This document shows positions 8,162-14,562 of a stretch of DNA of 17,507 nt, in pieces. This DNA is from Thermogutta sp. Its GTDB lineage: Bacteria; Planctomycetota; Planctomycetia; Pirellulales; Thermoguttaceae. The stretch covers positions 1 to 17,507 of the forward strand of contig JAAZNR010000343.1 in assembly GCA_012798155.1 (NCBI GenBank), written 5' to 3'. The stretch's first letter is position 1. Each line of letters begins with the position of its first letter. The notes beneath the pieces are model-generated. The model ran no database searches. It had not been told where the DNA came from and saw only the letters and a program-made list of their open reading frames with translations. A program made the position numbers and the translations under genes.

Positions 8162-8175
8162 ATCTTGTGAAATAC
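8162..8175 (+). repeat. Copy of the insertion-target sequence
   Basis: ATCTTGTGAAATAC here is identical to the sequence obtained by joining 8209-8217 to 8390-8394, that is, the site regenerated when the MITE-like element and one target copy are removed. It is therefore a 14-bp repeat that predates the insertion and independently supports the element's boundaries. Confidence 0.7.
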
Positions 8176-8217
8176 TCACTTCCGGACGGCGTCAAGGCAG
8201 CCGTTGCGATCTTGTGA

Positions 8218-8383
8218 CTGGACTTTTGCAAATTGTGGTGACAAGTTCTCGTCCGCCTTGGAAGAGGGTTATGGTGAGGGCAATTAGCCGCGAAAACGGC
8301 TTGCCGTGATTGCCCAACTTCACCAAGCCCTCACCCGCTGCCCCTCTCCCAGAGGGAGAGGGGAGCAGTTTGCAAAAGTCCAG
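8218..8383. mobile_element. 166-bp MITE-like element with 15-bp terminal inverted repeats and 6-bp target duplication
   Basis: The ends are perfect inverted repeats: CTGGACTTTTGCAAA at 8218-8232 and TTTGCAAAAGTCCAG at 8369-8383. They are flanked by direct repeats TTGTGA at 8212-8217 and 8384-8389, as expected of a target duplication. The interior is highly structured. A perfect 10-bp hairpin with AGA loop lies at 8341-8363 (CCCCTCTCCC / GGGAGAGGGG). GGTGAGGGC at 8273-8281 can pair with GCCCTCACC at 8327-8335, GGGCAAT at 8278-8284 with ATTGCCC at 8309-8315, and AGCCG at 8286-8290 with CGGCT at 8297-8301. It encodes no protein and would need a transposase elsewhere in the genome. It lies between the convergent soluble kinase and lipoprotein genes, where it could also fold in the 3' end of either transcript. 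The mobilising family is unknown. Confidence 0.85.
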
Positions 8384-8430
8384 TTGTGAAATACCGGCCG
8401 GGGAAAGAACCCGGTACCGTCCGACGCCCG

Positions 8431-9081
8431 CTATGGCCCGGCCTGTGCCGGCATCGGACTTGAATTCGGAGAGGGCACGACCACGCCGAAGCGGCCGCCG
8501 ATCTCCTCGACGATCCGCTGCTCCAACGCGGTATCGCGGCCCAGGGGAATCCAACCGGAATGGGTTTCCGCCTCACCAATGGGACTCTCCACCCGATTCA
8601 AAGAGCTGTCGTTGCGGAAGGTGGCCGACGATGCCGTAGCCCCCGAGGGCATGGCCAAGTCCTCCAATTCCTTGAAGACTTGCACCGAAATCCAATACCC
8701 GCCGTCGCGAGGCGATACGCGGATTTCCGCCCGTCGGCGAACAGTCTGCAACGTGGCCTCCAGACGGGAATATCGATCCGGCGAATCCCGATGCCAAGGT
8801 TCCAACAACGTGGCGCCGATCTTCGGTCGGGTCTCCAGCCTCCCCTCCGTCACGACTCCGCCGAGATCGCGAACCGGTGACTCCGAGGCGATCTCGAAAT
8901 AGTTGTCTACCACGTCGACCAAGTTCTCCCACAAAATGAGGGGATCGCGAGCCTGTACGAAGATCGGGTTCGGATAGTACGGGGCCAGAATCTGAGGCGG
9001 CGCATCGATCAACCACGGGCGAGTACAGCCCGCGCAGACTGCGCACAGCACCCAGATTGTCCAGAAATCCCGCGCCGCCAC
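8431..9081 (-). CDS. Conserved lipoprotein of unknown function, planctomycete type
   Basis: This is a 216-residue exported lipoprotein. The N-terminus (FWTIWVLCAVCAGC) is a short hydrophobic signal with a lipobox ending at Cys19. The mature part begins with a proline- and tyrosine-rich linker (PPQILAPYYPNPIFV). A conserved-looking domain follows with WENLVDVVDNYFEI, TEGRLETRPKIGATLLEPW, RYSRLEATLQTVRRRAEIRV and VQVFKELEDL, and then GWIPLGRDTALEQRIVEEIGGRFG. I associate this arrangement with uncharacterised lipoproteins of planctomycetes, but no biochemical role is known to me. The start is GTG at 9079-9081; an in-frame TAG eight codons upstream excludes a much longer start, and no good Shine-Dalgarno is present. 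It converges with the soluble kinase; the MITE-like element is in the gap. Confidence 0.88.
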   Translation of the reverse strand: MAARDFWTIWVLCAVCAGCTRPWLIDAPPQILAPYYPNPIFVQARDPLILWENLVDVVDNYFEIASESPVRDLGGVVTEGRLETRPKIGATLLEPWHRDSPDRYSRLEATLQTVRRRAEIRVSPRDGGYWISVQVFKELEDLAMPSGATASSATFRNDSSLNRVESPIGEAETHSGWIPLGRDTALEQRIVEEIGGRFGVVVPSPNSSPMPAQAGP

Positions 9082-9087
9082 GCTGAT

Positions 9088-9138
9088 CGCCCAGTCCTGC
9101 TGCTAGCGTCCAGTCCTACTGTTAGTTGGACTCGCTAG
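9088..9138. repeat. 19-bp imperfect tandem duplication with overlapping stem-loop
   Basis: CGCCCAGTCCTGCTGCTAG (9088-9106) is followed directly by CGTCCAGTCCTACTGTTAG (9107-9125), with three differences. Overlapping this, CTAGCG-TCCA at 9103-9112 can pair with TGGA-CT-CGCTAG ending at 9138, with a two-base bulge. The structure lies just upstream of the lipoprotein GTG start (minus strand), so it may sit in its leader. The role is unknown. Confidence 0.6.
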
Positions 9139-9346
9139 TGTTTCGCTTTGACCGGAAATTCCCGATCCGGAGCCGCCCTTTCGGCGCGGAGTTTCCCCCA
9201 ATCGCCCACCCGAAGCAAGGGCAATTCAAACCGGCGAATTGCGCCAAAAAGAGAAACGCCCGCGCCGCTGCGGACGATCCCGTGGACGCTCGCAGCCCGC
9301 AAACGAGGCGCCGTCTCAGCAGAACGTCAATTCCTCGAGGCAATGA

Positions 9347-9802
9347 TCATCGGGCGTAAACCGGGCGACGAACGGACGTTTTCTGCTTGCCTGCCGTGTC
9401 GTTCGCCGAAAGCGCCCGCTGGGCCTTGCTGAGATCGTTCACCTTGATCACCGCGACCCCGCCTCCTTTGCCGCCGGTCTCGGTACCGAAGGAATGGTAA
9501 GCGTAGTCGATGTTCAGCCGCTGCTCGGCCAATCGCTCGCAGATTTTGCGAAAGCCGCCGGGCTGCTTGGGTACGTCCACCAGCAGGACATCGGCCAGCT
9601 CGTGCGGTAGATTCAATTTCGTCAACACAGCCACGGCCTTGTCGGCGTCTTTCGGTACAAAACGCACCGTGCCGCGATCCCCCGAATCCATGACCACCAA
9701 CGCCCGATAGCCGACCTTGGCCTTCGCCATGGCATCCAAGAGTTGTGCCAGCCGCCCAGGCTTATTGATCAACCGTACGGAAACTTGCTTGGCCGTCTCC
9801 AT
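9347..9802 (-). CDS. Tandem ACT-domain protein, probable amino-acid-binding regulator
   Basis: This 151-residue cytoplasmic protein consists almost entirely of two ACT domains. The first (about 4-70) begins QVSVRLINKPGRLAQLLDAM and includes VVMDSGDRGTVRFVP. The second (about 73-140) begins VLLVDVPKQPGGFRKICERL and includes IDYAYHSFG and VAVIKVNDLSKAQRAL. The pattern V.N.PG.L..L / V.D.PGG...I..RL is typical of ACT modules that bind amino acids at a dimer interface. With no catalytic or DNA-binding domain, it is probably a stand-alone sensor or subunit; the ligand is not predictable. A clear Shine-Dalgarno (AGGAG, 7-8 nt from ATG 9802) supports the start. The basic C-terminal tail (KQKTSVRRPVYAR) lies outside the ACT fold. 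No biosynthetic gene adjoins it. Confidence 0.9.
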   Translation of the reverse strand: METAKQVSVRLINKPGRLAQLLDAMAKAKVGYRALVVMDSGDRGTVRFVPKDADKAVAVLTKLNLPHELADVLLVDVPKQPGGFRKICERLAEQRLNIDYAYHSFGTETGGKGGGVAVIKVNDLSKAQRALSANDTAGKQKTSVRRPVYAR

Positions 9803-10397
9803 CGCCTTCTCCTATGCAAACGCCGGAAGTATGGAACTACCGAGCACCACCAATGAGCTGCCTTTGATCACGATCGAACAGAAGTCGCCTCCGGCACCTC
9901 CTTTCCCCGGTGCTTGACCGGGCATCTCGATCCCCCAATACCTCTTGCCTGCCCGATAACCGACCCGCCCGCCCCGTTTCGGTCCCCAAGACGTGGCCGC
10001 GGGGAATCGCTCAAGGCGATCGGGACGACGCCCGCGCCCTCCCTTCTCCCACACGACGCACCCTCCCCTCTCCCAAAACAAGCATACGAACCTCACGCCG
10101 AAGGTCAACCGGCAACCGCCCTTTCGGGTTGCGTCTGGATCTTGGGAGGAGACGCCGGGCAATAGGCGAGGGGGTTGCCGATCGCAAGCCGGCCGGTCAT
10201 CTTCAGCGACTTTACGCGTCTGAGTTCGGGGAACTCCGTTTCCCGTCGCGTCATCTAAAGTACCGACGACAGGCGACTCGGGCATAGCTTGATTCCATTT
10301 TTCGGCCGAACTCGCACTTTTTCGGCCGTGGCCGTGGGCCGGCCCGTCGTTGCTGCGGCTCTTGGCCCCATATCTTCACATTTTGCAGTTCTGGTAA
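9803..10397. other. Intergenic region between the ACT gene and the vWA gene
   Basis: This is a 595-bp stretch with no supportable gene between two divergently transcribed genes. A minus-strand frame (9812-10285) ends 9 bp before the ACT start, but its first hundred residues are Arg/Gly/Cys-rich and not protein-like. Two short direct repeats are present: CCCTCCCYTCTCCCA at 10036-10050 and 10060-10074, and TTTTTCGGCCG at 10298-10308 and 10318-10328, exactly 20 bp apart. Promoters for both flanking genes must lie in this region or its right-hand extension, but none could be assigned. Confidence 0.45.
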
Positions 10398-10439
10398 GTT
10401 GGGAACGCCGCTGCCGGCAACATACCTTTCATTAGGCAG

Positions 10440-10475
10440 CCTCGCGGTTATTACCAACCTCGCGGTTATTACCAA
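10440..10475. repeat. Perfect 18-bp tandem duplication upstream of the vWA gene
   Basis: CCTCGCGGTTATTACCAA occurs at 10440-10457 and again, without mismatch, at 10458-10475. It lies about 140 bp upstream of the start codon of the VIT/vWA gene. It is open in that gene's frame but upstream of the true start, so it is probably in the 5' untranslated or promoter region. It may be an operator pair or simply a recent duplication. Confidence 0.85.
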
Positions 10476-10597
10476 GAAAGCCAACAATCTTACTTATTCT
10501 CTGGTTTGGAAAAGCGACGCCGAGGCGCATCTGATAGGATGCGCAAGTGCTGGATCATTTTTCGGTCAGACCAACCTTCCTCCGCAAAGGTCCTTTC

Positions 10598-10604
10598 AAG
10601 GAGG
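10598..10604 (+). promoter_or_regulatory. Strong Shine-Dalgarno of the vWA gene
   Basis: AAGGAGG lies 7 nt before the ATG at 10612. Most genes in this window have weak or no Shine-Dalgarno sequences, so this near-ideal match fixes the start and suggests high translation. It rules out the longer open frame reaching back to 10399. Confidence 0.85.
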
Positions 10605-10611
10605 CGGCACA

Positions 10612-12993
10612 ATGAAGCCCAGACGAACTTGGAGAGGCATTCCACAAGTGTTACCGCTGGTCATGGCCGCGGCGCTGGCGACTGCGTCCACGGCGTGGGG
10701 ACAAGGGTTTCTGGTCGTATCGGACGAGGGTGTTCGGCTGCCTCGGCCGATCATCATTTGGCCGCCCTATCCCCCTCCGCCGCCGCGTCCGCCGGTTCCT
10801 CCGCCTCCGCCGCCCGCCGTCAGCTACAGCGTGGACTCCATCTCCGTACAGGGGAGGATCGACCGTCAAGTCGCGCAAGTGGAGGTAGCTCAGACCTTTT
10901 TGAACACCGGGAGCCGCACCCTCGAGGCCTCCTTCGTCTTTCCCTTGCCGTATGACGGCGCCGTGGACCGCATGACGTTCATGGTGGACGGAAAGGAAAT
11001 CCCCGCCCGATTGCTGAAAGCGGACGAGGCCCGACGGGAATACGAGCAGATCGTGCGGCGCAATCGCGATCCGGCCCTGCTGGAGTGGATCGGGACCGGC
11101 ATGTTCAAGACGAGCGTCTTTCCCATTTCTCCGGGCCAAAAAAGGACCGTCTCGATCCACTACACGCAACTCTGCCGGAAGCAGGAGTCCATGGTGGACT
11201 TCATCTTCCCCCTGAGCGCGGCGAAATACTCGTCCAAGCCGCTTCGCGAACTCTCGGTCAGGCTCAATTTGCGTGGCGAGCGCGACATCAAGAACGTCTA
11301 TTGCCCCAACCATGACGCCCGTGTGAAACGCCTCGATGGAAAATCCGTTACGGTGGAATACTCGGCCCACGACATTGTGCCGTTGACCGACTTTCGCCTG
11401 ATGTACGACGTATCGAGCGACCCCTTGGCGGCCACGCTGTTGAGCTACAAATCTCCCGACGAAGAGGACGGTTTCTTCCTCCTTCTGGTATCTCCCGCCA
11501 TCCCGGAGCAAACCAAGCCCATCCCCAAAACGGTCGTCTTCGTGGCCGATCGCTCCGGCAGCATGAGCGGCAAGAAGATCGAGCAGCTTCGCGAAGCGAT
11601 GAAATTCGTGATTCAAAATCTCCGCGAAGGCGACCTCTTCAACATCGTGGCCTACGACAGCGAAGTCGAGCTGTTCCGCCCCGAACTCCAGCGCTACAAC
11701 GACCAGACCCGGCGCGAGGCGCTGGCCTTTGCGGAAGGATTGATCGCGGGAGGGAGCACCAACATCGACGCCGCTCTGAGAACCGCTCTATCGCAGCTTC
11801 AGGACGCCGAACGCCCCAACTATATCCTCTTTCTGACCGACGGCCTGCCCACGACCGGCGTCACCAACGAGATGCAGATCGTGGAGAACATGAGCAAGGC
11901 CAACCAGGTCAAGGCCCGCATCTACACCTTCGGCGTCGGCTACGACGTGAACAGCCGTCTCTTGGATCGCGTGGCCCGGGTCGGCCGCGGTTACACCGCC
12001 TACGTCCGGCCGGACGAGTCCATCGAGGATCATGTGGGCCGATTATACCGGCGGATCGAGGCCCCGGTTCTTACCGACGTGGAGTTGGATTGGGAGTTCG
12101 ACGGAGACGCCGGCACTTCGCCCGTCTATCGCCTCAATCCCAAGCCGCCCTTCGACATCTCGGCCGGCGAGCAGTTGGCGTTGACCGGTCGCTACCGGCG
12201 TTCCGGCGCGGCCAAGGTCGTATTGCGCGGCCGGATCGGCAATGAGGAGCGGCGCTTCGCCTTTCCCGTGGAGTTCACGGCCCGATCGGGCGACGAATCC
12301 GTCGCCTTCGTGGAACGCCTCTGGGCGATTCGCAGAGTCGGCGACTTGCTTGACGAAATCGACCTTCGTGGGCGGAATGACGAGCTGATCGAAGAACTCA
12401 CCCAACTCGCGTTGAAACACGGTATCGTCACGCCCTACACCTCGTTTTTCGCGGACGAAAACGTCCCGCTCCACGATTCGGCCGCCAATACGCGCCGCGC
12501 GGCGGAAAGGCTCCGCCAATTGGAGACGGCGGAGGGGGCCGCCGGTTTTGCGCAGCGGAGGGCCAAGAATGCCCTCCAGCAAATGGACCGTTTCGATCCG
12601 GCCGCAGGCTCCTACGCATTCGCCTTGCCGGAAGCCGCGGTTCCCGCCGGTCCGGGCGGCATGGGAGGGCTGGGCGGTTTCGGCGGAGCGATGGGACGCC
12701 CGCCGGCTCAGGCCGCCGCCCCCGCCCCCGCCGCCCGAGAGATGGCTCAAGCAGCCACCGGCGAAACCATGCGGCAGATCGGCAACCGCACCTTCTACCG
12801 CCGGCAGGGCCGGTGGATCGATGCCACGCTTACGGAGCGGCAACAGCAGCAGACGCCGCGGCGGATCAAGCAATTCAGTGGGGAATACTTCGAGTTGGCC
12901 CGGCGGTACGGGCGGCAGATCAGCCAGTACCTGGTCTTCGACGAGCCTGTTCTGCTGAACGTCGACCAAGAGGCCGTCTTGATCGAGCCGTAG
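10612..12993 (+). CDS. Secreted VIT and von Willebrand factor A domain protein
   Basis: This is a 793-residue exported protein of the inter-alpha-trypsin-inhibitor-like class. A signal peptide (1-30, cleavage probably after STAWG) precedes a proline-rich segment at about 50-69 (PPYPPPPPRPPVPPPPPP). The VIT domain (about 71-200) contains VEVAQTFLN, FVFPLPYDGAVDRMTF and EARREYEQ. The vWA domain (about 305-480) has a complete metal-ion adhesion site: DRSGS at 313-317, the Thr of GGSTNIDAAL, and FLTDGLPTTG (Asp410). KHGIVTPYTSFFADE, a conserved motif of the family, follows. A glycine-rich run (GGMGGLGGFGGAMG) and an alanine/proline linker lead into a C-terminal domain (QIGNRTFYRRQGRWIDATL ... YLVFDEPVLLNVD) of unknown role. 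It probably binds proteins outside the cytoplasm. AAGGAGG before ATG 10612 fixes the start, and a hairpin terminator follows. It is monocistronic. Confidence 0.94.
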   Translation: MKPRRTWRGIPQVLPLVMAAALATASTAWGQGFLVVSDEGVRLPRPIIIWPPYPPPPPRPPVPPPPPPAVSYSVDSISVQGRIDRQVAQVEVAQTFLNTGSRTLEASFVFPLPYDGAVDRMTFMVDGKEIPARLLKADEARREYEQIVRRNRDPALLEWIGTGMFKTSVFPISPGQKRTVSIHYTQLCRKQESMVDFIFPLSAAKYSSKPLRELSVRLNLRGERDIKNVYCPNHDARVKRLDGKSVTVEYSAHDIVPLTDFRLMYDVSSDPLAATLLSYKSPDEEDGFFLLLVSPAIPEQTKPIPKTVVFVADRSGSMSGKKIEQLREAMKFVIQNLREGDLFNIVAYDSEVELFRPELQRYNDQTRREALAFAEGLIAGGSTNIDAALRTALSQLQDAERPNYILFLTDGLPTTGVTNEMQIVENMSKANQVKARIYTFGVGYDVNSRLLDRVARVGRGYTAYVRPDESIEDHVGRLYRRIEAPVLTDVELDWEFDGDAGTSPVYRLNPKPPFDISAGEQLALTGRYRRSGAAKVVLRGRIGNEERRFAFPVEFTARSGDESVAFVERLWAIRRVGDLLDEIDLRGRNDELIEELTQLALKHGIVTPYTSFFADENVPLHDSAANTRRAAERLRQLETAEGAAGFAQRRAKNALQQMDRFDPAAGSYAFALPEAAVPAGPGGMGGLGGFGGAMGRPPAQAAAPAPAAREMAQAATGETMRQIGNRTFYRRQGRWIDATLTERQQQQTPRRIKQFSGEYFELARRYGRQISQYLVFDEPVLLNVDQEAVLIEP

Positions 12994-13042
12994 AGGCCCG
13001 GCACCGCCATCGATCGCAACTCGCACGTGCCGAATTCAGGAT

Positions 13043-13086
13043 CGGGCGGGGCGGCTGAAGAACCTTACCGCCCGCCCGTTCTTTCT
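13043..13086 (+). terminator. Intrinsic terminator of the vWA gene
   Basis: CGGGCGGGGCGG at 13043-13054 pairs with CCGCCCGCCCG at 13068-13078, with one bulged G and a 13-nt loop. TTCTTTCT follows on the plus strand. It lies 50 bp after the vWA stop codon. The opposite strand lacks a T tract after the stem, so it should act for the plus-strand gene only. Confidence 0.75.
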
Positions 13087-13174
13087 CGACCGGATGCCTC
13101 AAGGCGCCTGCGCTGCGATTCCGGGTTGCATTGTCGCGGCTGGGATGCGGCCGGTGATCACCCCCCGCGCGACC

Positions 13175-13870
13175 TCAGTCGCAGTATCCGCCGTCCATTC
13201 CCAAGCAGGTCTTCAGCTCCTCGAATCGCCGAGCATACTGATCGGTAGAGGAGTGGACGTGCTCGGCCTCCGTGATGAAGCGTATCTGCTCATCACATGG
13301 AATGCCGCGAGTCTTGAGAATCCGCTCGAACGACCGCAAATCGGAACCGTACCCGATCAACAGCTTGTGCTCGTCGAACTGGACTTCCACCGGCACGTCC
13401 GGGTTGAGAACCGCGATGCCGGTACATCCGTCGTTCAGTAGCAGGTCCTCGAACTCCCAAAGGCTGCTCTTCAGTACCGGCAAGTCGATGTGCTCGCGAT
13501 AGAGGTCGTTGTGGCCGGGTCGATCTCGATGGTGGCTCGTCTCCAGCACGACATCGACTTCGGTCCCCATGGGATCGAGCATCTCCAGAAAGACGTCGAA
13601 CAGTTGCTCCTTGGAAACGGCGGCCATGAGGACGGGAATGGAGGTCCGGCTTTCTTCGTCGCGGTAAACGTCGTGCCGGAACCCTTGACACGGCACGACT
13701 TGGAGGTCGTAAGAAGGACGAACGGCGTCGGTCAGCACGAAGCTGCCGTACCGGGCGATCCGCAAGTGGGCTTCCAGTTCCTCTTCGCTGAGGTTCTCGA
13801 AGCTGCCGGCGGTCGTCGCCGCATCCCCCTCCCGCATGACGTTTCGGATGAATTTCTTCAGGAAGCCCAT
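13175..13870 (-). CDS. Conserved-looking soluble protein of unknown function, 231 residues
   Basis: I do not recognise a named domain. The protein begins MGFLKKFIRNVMREGD and has no signal peptide or membrane segment. It is acidic, with alternating strands and helices: YGSFVLTDAVRPSYDLQVVP, IPVLMAAVSKEQLFDVFLEML, GTEVDVVLETSHH, REHIDLPVLKSSLWEFEDLL, GIAVLNPDVPVEVQFDEHKL and SDLRSFERILKTRGI. The even spread of hydrophobic residues and the high share of G/C third positions argue that it is real. The frame opens four codons further to a TTG at 13882, but ATG 13870 with GAGAG 7 nt upstream is the better start. It lies tail-to-tail with the vWA gene, so it is separately transcribed. Repeated His/Asp residues (SHHRDRPGHND) could bind metal, but this is only a guess. 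Confidence 0.85.
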   Translation of the reverse strand: MGFLKKFIRNVMREGDAATTAGSFENLSEEELEAHLRIARYGSFVLTDAVRPSYDLQVVPCQGFRHDVYRDEESRTSIPVLMAAVSKEQLFDVFLEMLDPMGTEVDVVLETSHHRDRPGHNDLYREHIDLPVLKSSLWEFEDLLLNDGCTGIAVLNPDVPVEVQFDEHKLLIGYGSDLRSFERILKTRGIPCDEQIRFITEAEHVHSSTDQYARRFEELKTCLGMDGGYCD

Positions 13871-14281
13871 CGGTGCTCTCAAGTCCTGCTGCCTGCTATG
13901 TCCAAGCCCTGGGGTACCTAGCCTCGCACCGCCCCTAACCGTTCCTCTCTCGGGTCGATTCCACCGCCGACGCCCCGGCTGATGCTTGCGGATCGCTCGA
14001 TCAACTTTGAGTTGCCTTCACTCCTAAACAAAGGTAGGTCACGGTTTTTGAAGGAGCCGCTATTTTCCCTGCTCGGCGGGCGCTCGGGACTTCCGGAAAA
14101 ACCGCCACAACCGGGGCCTCTCGCCGCCATATCCCGCGGCGGGAAGACGGGCACGGCCCGACCGTTCGCCCAGTCAACACCGCGACCGCCGTGGTTCACA
14201 CACGTTCCTTAGTGTTACTCTAGCACCGGATTCGAGACGGTGAGCGACTGAAGGACGAAAAACTGGCCGCCGATCCCATCG
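13871..14281. other. Intergenic stretch without supportable gene
   Basis: Short open frames on both strands (for example 13918-14199 minus and 13982-14212 plus) overlap each other, are Arg/Pro/Gly-rich and lack ribosome binding sites. No RNA gene, terminator or promoter could be assigned. The promoter of the 231-residue protein presumably lies at its left end. Confidence 0.45.
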
Positions 14282-14482
14282 ATGGAGAAGCGATTTTCTT
14301 ATTCCGGCGACTCTTCCATCGACGCAAACTATTCCCGCCGCGTGACGGCACGCAAGATGAAGTCCTTTTGCGAGGCGATTGCGTTGAACGCGGCCACGAC
14401 GGAGCACGGCCCCTGCCGCGACGTTGAAGTGCCTGTCGGGAATTGCTACAACAGACTCAATGGGCAACCGTTGAAGGCGTAG
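14282..14482 (+). CDS. Possible small protein of unknown function, 66 residues
   Basis: The frame starts MEKRFSYSGDSSIDANYSRR and reads KMKSFCEAIALNAATTEHGP and VEVPVGNCYNRLNGQ, ending at TAG in the first copy of the 28-bp repeat. Its composition is more protein-like than other frames here, and third positions are mostly G or C. It lacks a Shine-Dalgarno and matches nothing I know. It may be a genuine small gene, a remnant, or chance. Confidence 0.25.
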   Translation: MEKRFSYSGDSSIDANYSRRVTARKMKSFCEAIALNAATTEHGPCRDVEVPVGNCYNRLNGQPLKA

Positions 14483-14544
14483 TCCCAGTGGGCAACCGTT
14501 GAAGCCGTAATCTCAGTGGGCAAACCATTGAAGCCGTAGTCCGA
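14461..14544. repeat. 28-bp direct repeat, three tandem copies upstream of the sulfatase
   Basis: Copies start at 14461, 14489 and 14517, each with TGGGCAACCGTTGAAGSCGT or a close variant; the third has CAAACCATTG. The array ends 18 bp before the sulfatase ATG at 14563, so it lies in the promoter or leader. The core AACCGTT is palindrome-like. The period is not a multiple of three. Confidence 0.85.
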
Positions 14545-14562
14545 CCCGCCGGAGCCTGAGCA

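Noticed and set aside
8394..8414. Stem-loop CCGGG-GAAAGAA-CCCGG as terminator of the lipoprotein gene
   Set aside because: The stem is plausible, but no T run follows on the minus strand, so termination cannot be claimed.
9812..10285. 157-residue minus-strand frame ending 9 bp before the ACT gene
   Set aside because: Operon-like spacing, but the composition is Arg/Gly/Cys-rich and no start signal or family pattern is visible.
10399..10611. 71-residue N-terminal extension of the vWA protein
   Set aside because: It would place the signal peptide internally and ignores the strong AAGGAGG ahead of ATG 10612; it also translates an 18-bp duplication.
10651..11616. 321-residue minus-strand frame
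   Set aside because: Exactly antisense to the VIT/vWA gene; His/Arg-rich shadow sequence.
12043..13026. 327-residue minus-strand frame
   Set aside because: Antisense to the C-terminal half of the vWA gene and without domain features.
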